Assembly: GCA_946481025.1 (NCBI GenBank)
Contig: CAMLNA010000005.1
Span: 1-64,000, forward strand
Length of the DNA: 64,000 bases
From: an uncultured Rivibacter sp.
GTDB lineage: Bacteria; Pseudomonadota; Gammaproteobacteria; Burkholderiales; Burkholderiaceae
Reading direction: 5' to 3'
The position numbers and the translations under genes are program-made. Each line of letters begins with the position of its first letter. Within the stretch, counting starts at the first letter, position 1. The notes under the pieces are model-generated. The model ran no database searches. It was not told where the DNA came from and saw only the letters and a list, made by a program, of their open reading frames with translations. Below, in pieces: positions 52,167 through 63,192 of this stretch.

Positions 52167-52988
52167 ATGTCGCAAGACCAACTTCAGAGCACCATCGACC
52201 TGGCCTGGGAAGGCCGCGCGCAGATCACCCCCACTTCGGCCCCCGAAGTGCGCAAGGCGGTCGATCAGGTCATCGGCGACCTCAACAGCGGCCGGCGCCG
52301 CGTCGCCGAGAAGATCAACGGCGAGTGGGTCACGCACCAGTGGCTCAAGAAGGCGGTGCTGCTGTCGTTCCGCCTCAACGACAACCACCTCATGCGGGCC
52401 GGCCAGCTGGGCTTCTTCGACAAGGTGCCCACCAAGTTTTCCGACATGAGCGAGGAAGAGCTGCGCACCAGCGGCGTTCGCGTGGTGCCCCCGGCCGTGG
52501 CGCGCCGCGGCAGCTACCTGGCCAAGAACGTGGTGCTGATGCCTTCGTACGTGAACATCGGCGCCTACGTCGATGAGGGCACCATGGTCGACACCTGGGC
52601 CACCGTGGGCTCGTGCGCACAGATCGGCAAGAACGTGCACCTGTCGGGCGGCGTGGGCATCGGCGGCGTGCTGGAGCCGCTGCAGGCCAACCCGACCATC
52701 ATCGAGGACAACTGCTTCATCGGCGCCCGCTCCGAGATCGTCGAAGGCGTGATCGTCGAGGAGAACTCGGTGATCTCGATGGGCGTGTACATCGGCCAGA
52801 GCACGCCGATCTACGACCGCGAGAAGGACGAGGTCACCTACGGCCGCATTCCAGCGGGCTCGGTGGTGATCAGCGGCAGCATGCCCAAGGCCGGTGGCAA
52901 GTACAGCCTGTATTGCGCGGTGATCGTCAAGCGCGTGGACGCGCAGACCCGCGCCAAGACCAGCATCAACGACCTGCTGCGCGCCTGA
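52167..52988 (+). CDS. dapD: Tetrahydrodipicolinate N-succinyltransferase
   Basis: Makes N-succinyl-2-amino-6-oxopimelate for lysine and peptidoglycan diaminopimelate; 273 residues, as in E. coli (274). It is a left-handed beta-helix acyltransferase. An N-terminal helical domain is followed by hexapeptide repeats starting near [38 protein letters not shown] and [21 protein letters not shown] are strongly conserved. It lies between dapC and the pilus ATPase. Confidence 0.97.
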   Translation: MSQDQLQSTIDLAWEGRAQITPTSAPEVRKAVDQVIGDLNSGRRRVAEKINGEWVTHQWLKKAVLLSFRLNDNHLMRAGQLGFFDKVPTKFSDMSEEELRTSGVRVVPPAVARRGSYLAKNVVLMPSYVNIGAYVDEGTMVDTWATVGSCAQIGKNVHLSGGVGIGGVLEPLQANPTIIEDNCFIGARSEIVEGVIVEENSVISMGVYIGQSTPIYDREKDEVTYGRIPAGSVVISGSMPKAGGKYSLYCAVIVKRVDAQTRAKTSINDLLRA

Positions 52989-56236
<3,248 letters not shown>

Positions 56237-56242
56237 CGCCGC

Positions 56243-57481
56243 TCAACCCGCGAGGCCCGCGAACGCCTGCTCGAAGTCGGCTTGCAGGTCGGCGTAGTCC
56301 TCGATGCCCACCGACACGCGCACCAGGGAGTCGGCGATGCCCATGTCCTTGCGCTGCGCGGCGCCCATCTCCCAGAAGATGGTGTGCGCCACCGGAATGG
56401 CCAGGGTGCGCGCATCGCCCAGGTGGCTCGACTTGATGACCAGTTCCAGCGCGTCGAGCAGCGCAAAACAATCGACGCTGTCCTTCAGCTCGAAGCTCAG
56501 CAGCGCACCGAAGGCCTTGAACAGACGTGCCGAGCGTTCGTGTTCGGCATGGCTGGCAAGCCCTGGGTAATGCACCGCGGCCACCTGCGGTTGCGCGGCG
56601 AGCCATTGCGACAGGCGCATCGCGTTGTCGCAGGCCCGGTCCATGCGCAGGCCCAGCGTTTCGGCGCCCCGGGCAATGCGGTGCGCGTGCTCGGCCGACA
56701 GCGTGCCGCCCATGTCGCGCAGGCCCTTCTTCTTGATCTGCTGCAGCCCCCAGCCGGCCGCATTGCCCTTGCGGTACGGCGCGGCGATGTTGGGATAGGT
56801 CGACCAGTCGAACAGGCCGGTGTCCGACACCGCGCCACCCAGCGCGTCGCCATGGCCGCAGATGGCCTTGGTGAGCGAGTTCACCACCAGAGAGGCGCCC
56901 GCCCCCTTGGGGCGGAAGAGGTACGGCGTGGTCATGGTGTTGTCCACCACGTACACCAGGCCCCGCGACTTGCACAGCGCACCGATGCCTTCGAGGTCTG
57001 CCACCTGCGTGCGCGGGTTCGCGATGGTCTCGACGAACACCATGCGCGTGTTCGGCTTCAGCGCGGCTTCGATTTGCCGGACTTCGGTGGCATCGGCCAG
57101 CGTCACTTCGACGCCAACGCCCTCGAGCGTCTGCAACAGGCTGTTGGTGTTGCCGAACAGGTACTTGCTCGAGACCACGTGGTCGCCGCGCTTGAGCAAC
57201 GTGAGGAACACCGCCGCAACGGCCGCCATGCCGGTGCCGAAGCTCACCGTCCCGATGGCATCTTCCATCAGGCTCACCTTCGCCTCCAGCGCCTGCGAGG
57301 TCGGGTTGCCCTGGCGGCCGTACACGTGGCCGGCCTTTTCGCCCTGGAACACGGCTGCCAGTTCCTTTGCAGTGCGGTAGCCGAAGGCCACCGCCGTATG
57401 CATGGGCTTGTGCACTGCGCCGTGTTCGATTTCCGCCTGGCGGTCGGCATGTAGGATCGCCGTCGTCAGCCCTTTTTTCAC
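56243..57481 (-). CDS. Cystathionine gamma-synthase family PLP enzyme
   Basis: Cys/Met-metabolism PLP enzyme of 412 residues. VYGRQGNPTSQALEAKVSLMED, VSFGTGMAAVAAVFLTLL, YVVDNTMTTPYLFRP and the PLP lysine in VNSLTKAICGHGDALGG are clear. The family includes cystathionine gamma-synthase, cystathionine lyases, methionine gamma-lyase and O-acyl-homoserine sulfhydrylases, and motifs do not settle which this is. The GTG at 57481 is chosen because AGGAG lies 7 bases upstream; the frame stays open far beyond it only as antisense of the ABC-F gene. It is convergent with prmB, 6 bases apart. Confidence 0.88.
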   Translation of the reverse strand: MKKGLTTAILHADRQAEIEHGAVHKPMHTAVAFGYRTAKELAAVFQGEKAGHVYGRQGNPTSQALEAKVSLMEDAIGTVSFGTGMAAVAAVFLTLLKRGDHVVSSKYLFGNTNSLLQTLEGVGVEVTLADATEVRQIEAALKPNTRMVFVETIANPRTQVADLEGIGALCKSRGLVYVVDNTMTTPYLFRPKGAGASLVVNSLTKAICGHGDALGGAVSDTGLFDWSTYPNIAAPYRKGNAAGWGLQQIKKKGLRDMGGTLSAEHAHRIARGAETLGLRMDRACDNAMRLSQWLAAQPQVAAVHYPGLASHAEHERSARLFKAFGALLSFELKDSVDCFALLDALELVIKSSHLGDARTLAIPVAHTIFWEMGAAQRKDMGIADSLVRVSVGIEDYADLQADFEQAFAGLAG

Positions 57482-57529
57482 TCTCGTTCTCCTGCTGGTG
57501 CGGGCCCGTGCCCGCTTGCTGCCACACCG

Positions 57530-59485
57530 ATGATTGTCCTCAAGAATGTCACGCTGCGGCGTGGGCCCAAAGTCGTGCTCGAACAGGCGAGCGTCACGCT
57601 GCATGCCGGCGAGAAGGTTTCGCTCGTCGGGCGCAACGGCGCCGGCAAGTCTTCGCTGTTCGCGCTGCTGACCGACCGCCTGCATGCCGATGGCGGCGAC
57701 GTGAGCCTGCCGCCGCGCTGGCGCCTGGCCGAAGTGGCGCAATCCATGCCCGAGACCGACCAGAGCGCCACCGACTTCGTTCTGGAGGGCGACACGCGCC
57801 TCACCGAGGCGCAGCAGCAGCTGGCCCGGGCGGAAGCGGGTGACGACGGCCATGCCATTGCCGAGGCCCATGCCGCGCTGGCCGAGGCCGGCGCCTTCGA
57901 TGCCAAGGCCCGCGCGCAGGCGCTGCTGCTGGGCCTGGGCTTCAAGGTGCATCAGCTGGGGGCGCCGGTGAACAGCTTTTCCGGAGGGTGGCGCATGCGG
58001 CTGCAGTTGGCGCGCGCGCTGATGTGCCCGGCCGACCTGCTGCTGCTCGACGAACCCACCAACCACCTCGACCTCGATGCGCTCGTGTGGCTGGAAAGCT
58101 GGCTGCAGCGCTACGACGGCACGCTGCTGGTCATCAGCCACGACCGCGAATTCCTCGACGCCATCACCCGTGTGACGCTGCACCTCGAAGACGCCCAGTT
58201 GACCCGCTACACCGGCAACTACACCGCCTTCGAGGCGATGCGCGCCGAGCGGCTCCTGCAGCAGCAGGCGGCCTTCGAGCGGCAGCAGGACCGCATGGCC
58301 CACCTGCAGCGCTTCATCGACCGATTCAAGGCCAAGGCCACCAAGGCCAAGCAGGCGCAAAGCCGTGTCAAGGCGCTCGAGCGCATGGAAAAGCTGGCGC
58401 CGGTGCTCACCGCGAGCGACTTCGCCTTCGAGTTCCGCCCGCCGGAGAGCCTGCCCAACCCCATGCTCGCGATGCGCGACGTGGCATGCGGCTACCAGGC
58501 GGCCGACGGCCGCGAGCTCCCCATCGTGAGCGGCATCAGCCGGTCGGTGCTGCCGGGGCAACGCATCGGCATCCTTGGCGCGAACGGCCAAGGCAAGTCC
58601 ACGCTGGTGAAGACGCTGGCGCGCATGCAGCCGGCGCTGGGCGGCACGGTGACCGAAGGCAAGGGCCTGGCCATCGGCTACTTCGCCCAGCAGGAGATGG
58701 ACGTGCTGCGGCCCGATGAAGGCCCGCTCGCCCACATGGTGCGGCTGGCCAGGCAGGTTTCGCCGCAGGCGCGCGAGCAGGACCTGCGCACTTTCCTCGG
58801 CAGCTTCCGCTTCCCGGCCGACATGGTCTACCAGGAGGTCGGCTCGCTTTCCGGCGGCGAGAAGGCGCGCCTCGTGCTCGCCATGCTGGTGTGGCAGCGT
58901 CCCAACCTGCTGCTGCTGGACGAACCGACCAACCACCTCGACCTCAACACCCGCGAGGCGCTGAGCATGGCGCTCAACGAATATGAGGGCACCGTCATGC
59001 TGGTCAGCCACGACCGCGCACTGCTGCGGGAGGTGTGCGACGAGTTCTGGCTCGTCTCGGGTGGCCGCCTGGAGCCCTTCGACGGCGATCTCGACGACTA
59101 CCAGCGCTGGCTGCTCGACAACGCCCGCGAGCAGGCCCTGGCGCTGCGGGAGCAGTCCGCGGCGGACACCCAGGCGGCGCCGTCTGCCCCGGCAGCCGGC
59201 GGGGGCAACCGCCGCGACGAGCGCAAGGCCGCTGCCCAGGCACGGCAGAAGCTGGCCGAACAGGCCAAGCCGCTGAAGGTGGAACTGGCAGCCGTCGAGA
59301 AGCGCCTGGCCCAGGCCACCGAGGAGCGCGACGGCCTGTTCGCTGCCCTGGCCGACCCTGGCCTGCCCGCTGCAAGTCAGGCGGAGCATGGCAAGCGCCT
59401 CAAGCAGCTGGCCACGCAGATCGACGAACTCGAAGCCCGCTGGCTGGAGCTGGGCGAGGCGATCGAGAGCCTCACCCAGGGCTGA
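57530..59485 (+). CDS. ABC-F family ATPase (YheS/Uup-like)
   Basis: Soluble twin-ABC protein of 651 residues acting on the ribosome. ABC1 has GRNGAGKSSLFALL, NSFSGGWRMRLQLARAL and LLLLDEPTNHLD. The linker (about 240-300) is helical and Arg/Lys-rich. ABC2 has GANGQGKSTLVKTL, GSLSGGEKARLVLAML and LLLLDEPTNHLD. A C-terminal coiled coil (about 560-650) follows an Ala/Pro-rich linker. The absence of membrane domains and the EAR/EPTNHLD context define ABC-F. Members resolve stalled translation or give antibiotic resistance. It is divergent from the PLP-enzyme gene by 48 bases. Confidence 0.92.
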   Translation: MIVLKNVTLRRGPKVVLEQASVTLHAGEKVSLVGRNGAGKSSLFALLTDRLHADGGDVSLPPRWRLAEVAQSMPETDQSATDFVLEGDTRLTEAQQQLARAEAGDDGHAIAEAHAALAEAGAFDAKARAQALLLGLGFKVHQLGAPVNSFSGGWRMRLQLARALMCPADLLLLDEPTNHLDLDALVWLESWLQRYDGTLLVISHDREFLDAITRVTLHLEDAQLTRYTGNYTAFEAMRAERLLQQQAAFERQQDRMAHLQRFIDRFKAKATKAKQAQSRVKALERMEKLAPVLTASDFAFEFRPPESLPNPMLAMRDVACGYQAADGRELPIVSGISRSVLPGQRIGILGANGQGKSTLVKTLARMQPALGGTVTEGKGLAIGYFAQQEMDVLRPDEGPLAHMVRLARQVSPQAREQDLRTFLGSFRFPADMVYQEVGSLSGGEKARLVLAMLVWQRPNLLLLDEPTNHLDLNTREALSMALNEYEGTVMLVSHDRALLREVCDEFWLVSGGRLEPFDGDLDDYQRWLLDNAREQALALREQSAADTQAAPSAPAAGGGNRRDERKAAAQARQKLAEQAKPLKVELAAVEKRLAQATEERDGLFAALADPGLPAASQAEHGKRLKQLATQIDELEARWLELGEAIESLTQG

Positions 59486-59534
59486 ACGCCTCGCGCCGGG
59501 GAGCGTCGCGGCGATCGGCTGTTCCGCTCGTCAC

Positions 59535-59574
59535 AATTAAATTGCTTGCAATTTAATTTTGTGAAGCCTATAGT
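59535..59574 (+). promoter_or_regulatory. ohrR promoter and overlapping OhrR operator
   Basis: AATTAAATTGC-TT-GCAATTTAATT (59535-59558) is a perfect 11-base inverted repeat, very AT-rich in this genome and like known OhrR sites. It contains the -35 TTGCAA (59546-59551); a 17-base spacer leads to the -10 TATAGT (59569-59574). The RNA start would then be near 59581, next to the ohrR ATG at 59582. OhrR bound here would block the polymerase and so regulate itself and ohr. Confidence 0.8.
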
Positions 59575-59581
59575 CTCGCCC

Positions 59582-60085
59582 ATGGTCACCAAGCGTCAAT
59601 CAGCCCCCTCCTCCCGCATGCCGGCCGGCGCGATGCTGCATCTCGACAACCAGCTGTGTTTCGCGCTGTATTCGAGTTCGCTCACCATGACCAAGCTGTA
59701 CAAGCCCGTGCTCGACAAGCTCGGTCTCACTTATCCGCAATACCTGGTGATGCTGGCGCTGTGGGAGCGCGACGGCCTCACCGTCAGCGAACTCGGCGAG
59801 CGCCTTTACCTCGACTCCGGCACGCTGACGCCGCTGCTCAAGCGCATGGAGACCTCCGGCCTCGTCCGGCGCGAGCGCGCCCGCGAAGACGAGCGCCGTG
59901 TCATCGTGAGCCTCTCGCCCACCGGCCGCCGCATGAAGACCGGCGCGCACGTGGTGCCCGAAGAGATCCTGTGCGCCACGCAGTGCAGCCTCGAAGAAGT
60001 GATCGAGCTGACGCAGCGCCTCCACCGGCTGCGCAAGAGCCTGGCGCAACACCTCGAACCCAGGCTCACGGCCAAGTCGGCCTGA
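59582..60085 (+). CDS. ohrR: Organic-hydroperoxide-sensing repressor OhrR (MarR family)
   Basis: Dimeric winged-helix repressor of 167 residues that releases DNA when oxidised by organic peroxides. The sensor is Cys26 in LDNQLCFALYSSS, with the contact tyrosines in TKLYKPVLDKLGLTYPQYL. Cys131 (ILCATQC) lies at the place of the second Cys of the two-cysteine Xanthomonas-type OhrR. The HTH is VSELGERLYLDSGTLTPLLKRME. ATG 59582 gives a normal N-terminus but would make the transcript almost leaderless; ATGs at 59618 and 59633 lack ribosome binding sites. It is co-transcribed with ohr. Confidence 0.95.
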   Translation: MVTKRQSAPSSRMPAGAMLHLDNQLCFALYSSSLTMTKLYKPVLDKLGLTYPQYLVMLALWERDGLTVSELGERLYLDSGTLTPLLKRMETSGLVRRERAREDERRVIVSLSPTGRRMKTGAHVVPEEILCATQCSLEEVIELTQRLHRLRKSLAQHLEPRLTAKSA

Positions 60086-60133
60086 GCCTTTCCCCGCAGT
60101 ACCTCACCGCAACTCACTCTCACAGGAGCAAGC

Positions 60134-60559
60134 ATGGCCCTCGAAAAAGTCCTCTACACCGCCCACGCCACCGCCACCGGCGGCCGCCAAGGCAGCGCCA
60201 AGTCGTCCGACGGCGCCCTGCAAGTCGAACTGAGCACGCCGCGTGAACTCGGCGGCGCCGGCGGCCCGGGAACCAACCCGGAGCAGCTGTTCGCGGCCGG
60301 CTACTCCGCCTGCTTCATCGGTGCGATGAAGGCCGTGGCCGCCAAGCAGAAGATCGCCCTGCCGGCCGACGTGAGCATCGACGGCAGCGTCGGCATCGGT
60401 CCCATCCCCAACGGCTTCGGCATCCAGGCCGAGCTGAAGATCTCGCTGCCCGGGATGGACCGCGCCGCAGCGCAGGCTCTCGTGGACGCCGCGCACCAGG
60501 TGTGCCCGTACTCGAACGCCACCCGCGGCAACATCGACGTGACGCTGACGCTGGTCTGA
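60134..60559 (+). CDS. ohr: Organic hydroperoxide resistance protein Ohr
   Basis: Lipoyl-dependent thiol peroxidase of 141 residues that reduces fatty-acid and other organic hydroperoxides. The peroxidatic Cys is in [13 protein letters not shown], the resolving Cys in [13 protein letters not shown], and the active-site Arg in [14 protein letters not shown]. It lies 48 bases after ohrR with AGGAG before the ATG, and is under the same operator. A perfect 16-base-stem terminator follows. Confidence 0.96.
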   Translation: MALEKVLYTAHATATGGRQGSAKSSDGALQVELSTPRELGGAGGPGTNPEQLFAAGYSACFIGAMKAVAAKQKIALPADVSIDGSVGIGPIPNGFGIQAELKISLPGMDRAAAQALVDAAHQVCPYSNATRGNIDVTLTLV

Positions 60560-60575
60560 GCGAACGCGATTCACG

Positions 60576-60621
60576 CAGGCCGCGCGCCGAGCCCAACCTC
60601 GGCGCGCGGCCTGTTTCATTT
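60576..60621 (+). terminator. Intrinsic terminator after ohr
   Basis: CAGGCCGCGCGCCGAG pairs perfectly with CTCGGCGCGCGGCCTG (16 bases) around a 6-base loop, followed by TTTCATTT. It ends the ohrR-ohr operon and reaches the stop codon of the convergent asparaginase gene. Confidence 0.85.
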
Positions 60622-61571
60622 CAGCCCGGCACGGCCTGCAGCAGCTGCAGCAGCAGCTCAACACGCGCCTGCACCGGCGTGAGCGTGCCAGCCGAGGGCA
60701 GCGCATCGCCCGGCTTCGCCAGCACGGCGCCCGCGCCGACGCGGGTACTGCGCAGCACCTTCACGCCTTGCGCCTGAGCACGCAGCAAGGCCGTTTCGAC
60801 TTCGTGGTGCACGGTGCCGTTGCCGGTCGCGGCCACCACCAGCCCGTTCACGCCATCGCGCACCAGTGCATCGACCAGGCGCCCGTCTGCGCCGGCGTGG
60901 CTGAACACGATCTCCACGCGCGGCCACTCCTTGCGCTCCAGCAGCGCAACGCCCAGCGGCACGGCGGCCGGCCATGCACGCAGCTGGCGCAGGCCGCCCT
61001 CCTCCACCCAGCCCAGTGGCCCGGCGTCACCGGCACTGAAGGCGTCGGTCCGGTACGAATGCGTCTTGCGCATTTCGCCGGCGATCCATACGGCCCCGGA
61101 CAGCACGGCCAGCACGCCGCAGGCCTGCCCATGACGAGCCACCGACACCGCGTCGAGCACGTTCTGGGGACCGTCGGCCTGCAAGGCCGTTGCCGGGCGC
61201 ATGGCGGCAGCCATCACCACCGGCTTGGCCCCACCAAGCACGCGGTGCAGCAGGTAGCCGGTTTCCTCCAGCGTGTCGGTGCCATGCGTGATCACCACGC
61301 CACCCACGTCGGCACGGTCGAGGTGAAACGCCACCCGTTTTGCCAGCAGGCGCCAGGTGGCGAAGTCCATGTCCTTGCTGTCGAGTTGCGCCACCTGCTC
61401 CACCTCGAGCGGCACGGCGGCCAGGGCAGGCACCCGTTCGACCAGCTGGGCCACGCCCAGCTGCGCGGCGGTGTAGCCGATGTTGTCGCCGGCCTCGGCC
61501 GTGCCCGCGATGGTGCCGCCCGTCCCGAGGATCACGGTCTTGGCGGCAGAACTCTTCGAGATGCTTTGCAT
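60621..61571 (-). CDS. Asparaginase (L-asparaginase family)
   Basis: Amidohydrolase of 316 residues that deaminates asparagine. The nucleophile Thr is in ILGTGGTIAGTA; the second site is THGTDTLEETGYLLHR (Thr-Asp), with Lys in KPVVMAAAMRPATALQADGP. DSKDMDFATW supplies the Ser substrate contact. There is no signal peptide, so it is probably cytoplasmic although the sequence resembles type II enzymes. The ATG at 61571 has no clear ribosome binding site. It is divergent from lexA, and a LexA box lies 12 bases upstream of its start. Confidence 0.9.
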   Translation of the reverse strand: MQSISKSSAAKTVILGTGGTIAGTAEAGDNIGYTAAQLGVAQLVERVPALAAVPLEVEQVAQLDSKDMDFATWRLLAKRVAFHLDRADVGGVVITHGTDTLEETGYLLHRVLGGAKPVVMAAAMRPATALQADGPQNVLDAVSVARHGQACGVLAVLSGAVWIAGEMRKTHSYRTDAFSAGDAGPLGWVEEGGLRQLRAWPAAVPLGVALLERKEWPRVEIVFSHAGADGRLVDALVRDGVNGLVVAATGNGTVHHEVETALLRAQAQGVKVLRSTRVGAGAVLAKPGDALPSAGTLTPVQARVELLLQLLQAVPG

Positions 61572-61582
61572 TTCAGTGAAAG

Positions 61583-61598
61583 CTGGATAAAAATACAG
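61583..61598. promoter_or_regulatory. LexA box 1 (lexA/asparaginase region)
   Basis: CTGGATAAAAATACAG fits the SOS pattern CTG-N10-CAG with an AT-rich centre. It overlaps the likely lexA -10 region (-35 TTGCAT at 61566-61571) and would allow autorepression. It also lies in the asparaginase upstream region. Confidence 0.8.
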
Positions 61599-61601
61599 AT
61601 A

Positions 61602-61617
61602 CTGGATGGATGACCAG
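61602..61617. promoter_or_regulatory. LexA box 2
   Basis: CTGGATGGATGACCAG, 3 bases after box 1, also fits CTG-N10-CAG but has a less AT-rich centre, so it is probably weaker. Two close boxes suggest cooperative autorepression of lexA. Confidence 0.6.
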
Positions 61618-61656
61618 CCGGATCATTCCATGCGGAAAACCAAGAAGGACCGCCCC

Positions 61657-62346
61657 GTGGACGACGCACCCAAACTCACCGCCCGCCAGCAGCAGATCCT
61701 CGAGCTCATCCAGAGCAGCATCGAACGCACCGGAGCGCCGCCCACACGGGCAGAGATCGCCGCCGAACTCGGCTTCCGCTCCGCCAACGCGGCCGAAGAG
61801 CACCTGCAGGCGCTGGCTCGCAAGGGCGTCATCGAACTGGTGGGGGGAACCTCCCGCGGCATCCGGCTGAAGGATGCCACACTGCGCTCGATCAATGCCT
61901 CGCGCCTGTCGGGCGTAGGGCTGCAGTTTTCGCTGCCGCTGCCCAGCCTCGCACAGCTGTCGCTGCCCCTGGTGGGCCGGGTGGCCGCCGGCCAACCCAT
62001 CCTCGCGCAGGAGCACATCGACCAGACCTACGTGGTCGAAGCGAGCATGTTTCCGCGCCAGCCCGACTTCCTGCTCAAGGTTCGCGGCATGAGCATGCGC
62101 GACGCCGGCATCCTCGATGGCGACCTGCTCGCGGTGCAACGCGCGAAAGAAGCCAAGAACGGCCAGATCGTGGTGGCACGCCTGAACGACGAGGTCACCG
62201 TCAAGCGCTTCCGCCGCACCAAGGCCGGCGTCGAACTGATCCCCGAGAACCCGGAGTTCGACACGCTGCTGGTCACGCCCGAAAGCGGCGAATTCGAGCT
62301 CGAGGGGCTGGCCGTCGGGCTGATCCGCAACACCATGCTGATGTGA
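61657..62346 (+). CDS. lexA: SOS-response repressor LexA
   Basis: SOS repressor of 229 residues that cleaves itself when RecA filaments form. The winged HTH is [14 protein letters not shown] with [12 protein letters not shown]. The cleavage site is Ala111-Gly112 in VGRVAAGQP, and the protease dyad is Ser146 (GMSMRDAGI) and Lys183 (VTVKRF). GTG 61657 is chosen because AAGGA lies 7 bases upstream and the protein then starts as in relatives ([12 protein letters not shown]); ATGs at 61606 and 61630 would put LexA box 2 or untranslated leader inside the gene. Two LexA boxes precede it. Confidence 0.95.
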   Translation: MDDAPKLTARQQQILELIQSSIERTGAPPTRAEIAAELGFRSANAAEEHLQALARKGVIELVGGTSRGIRLKDATLRSINASRLSGVGLQFSLPLPSLAQLSLPLVGRVAAGQPILAQEHIDQTYVVEASMFPRQPDFLLKVRGMSMRDAGILDGDLLAVQRAKEAKNGQIVVARLNDEVTVKRFRRTKAGVELIPENPEFDTLLVTPESGEFELEGLAVGLIRNTMLM

Positions 62347-62702
62347 TGAGGTTCGTCGTGAGATCGCTCCGCCCCGCAAGCTTCAAGGCCCCGAAGGTGC
62401 GCAGTGCGCAGGAATGCGTCGCCCTCGAGCAATTGCCCAACATCGGCCCATCACTCGCGGCCGACCTGCGGCTCATCGGCATCGCCAAGCCGCAAGACCT
62501 GATCGGCAAGGACGCCTTCGTGCTCTACCAGAACCTCTGCGCCAAGACCGGCGTGCGCCAGGACCCTTGCGTGCTGGACACCTTCATGGCGGCCACCGAC
62601 TTCATGCGGGGCTCGCCGGCGGCCCCGTGGTGGCAATACACGGCGCAACGCAAGGCGCTGTACGGCCCGGTGCCGTCTGCCGGCGAAAGCGCGCACGCAT
62701 GA
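62346..62702 (+). CDS. Helix-hairpin-helix protein of the pathogenicity-locus (Cdd1) family
   Basis: Small protein of 118 residues. LPNIGPSLAADLRLIGIAKPQDLIGK is a helix-hairpin-helix of the kind that contacts DNA, and DPCVLDTFMAATDFMRG with WWQYTAQRK completes the Cdd1 (pathogenicity locus) family pattern. The function is unknown. Its ATG overlaps the lexA stop by one base (TGATG), so it is made together with LexA and should be SOS-inducible. A role in DNA metabolism is only inference. Confidence 0.82.
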   Translation: MRFVVRSLRPASFKAPKVRSAQECVALEQLPNIGPSLAADLRLIGIAKPQDLIGKDAFVLYQNLCAKTGVRQDPCVLDTFMAATDFMRGSPAAPWWQYTAQRKALYGPVPSAGESAHA

Positions 62703-62846
62703 TCTTCATCAGTTGCTGAATCCCCGGCCGCCGTGGGTGGCGGGCATACATGCGGTGCGATCGCTGCGCCGCGTGCGATCCCGCGGTGGCCTTGCCTTGC
62801 CAATCCTGCCGAACTTCATCGCTGTTCTTGAAATTCGGAGATGCTC

Positions 62847-63137
62847 ATGATTCGCTTCGTTCGCCTTGCCGCCCGTCTTGTCGGCCTTTCTTCGGAAGGC
62901 CCCCACCCAAGGCAACTCAGCCTGCCGTTCGGCGGCCCCAGTCTCTGCCTGGCTTCGGCCGCGCCACGCCGCACGGCAGCAGCAGTATGCAAGGCAGGCA
63001 TCGCCCGGCCGAGCCGCAGCTTCTGGATCAGCCAGGATCCGCACGACAGCCGCCGCGCGGCCATCGGTGGCACGTTTGCCGAAGTGTGCGCCGCGCTCGA
63101 ATGCCTGGCCGCGCAGGAAAGCCGCACACACCGCTGA
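62847..63137 (+). CDS. Small hypothetical protein, 96 aa
   Basis: Basic N-terminus (MIRFVRLAARLVGL) followed by a Ser/Pro/Ala-rich middle and a C-terminus WISQDPHDSRRAAIGGTFAEVCAALECLA that looks like an ordered helix. GGAG lies 6 bases before the ATG at 62847 (an ATG at 62841 is too close to it). No family or membrane segment is recognised. It lies in the 490-base stretch between the HhH gene and mnmH, otherwise apparently empty. Confidence 0.55.
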   Translation: MIRFVRLAARLVGLSSEGPHPRQLSLPFGGPSLCLASAAPRRTAAAVCKAGIARPSRSFWISQDPHDSRRAAIGGTFAEVCAALECLAAQESRTHR

Positions 63138-63192
63138 GACTCCGGGTGCCAGCCGCGGCGGGCCACCCGCCCGTCGCGGCGACAATCGTTGC

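Noticed and set aside
56243..59389. Extension of the PLP-enzyme frame to a 1048-residue protein
   Set aside because: The upstream part is antisense to the ABC-F ATPase and has no homology. A GTG at 57481 with AGGAG upstream gives the normal family length.
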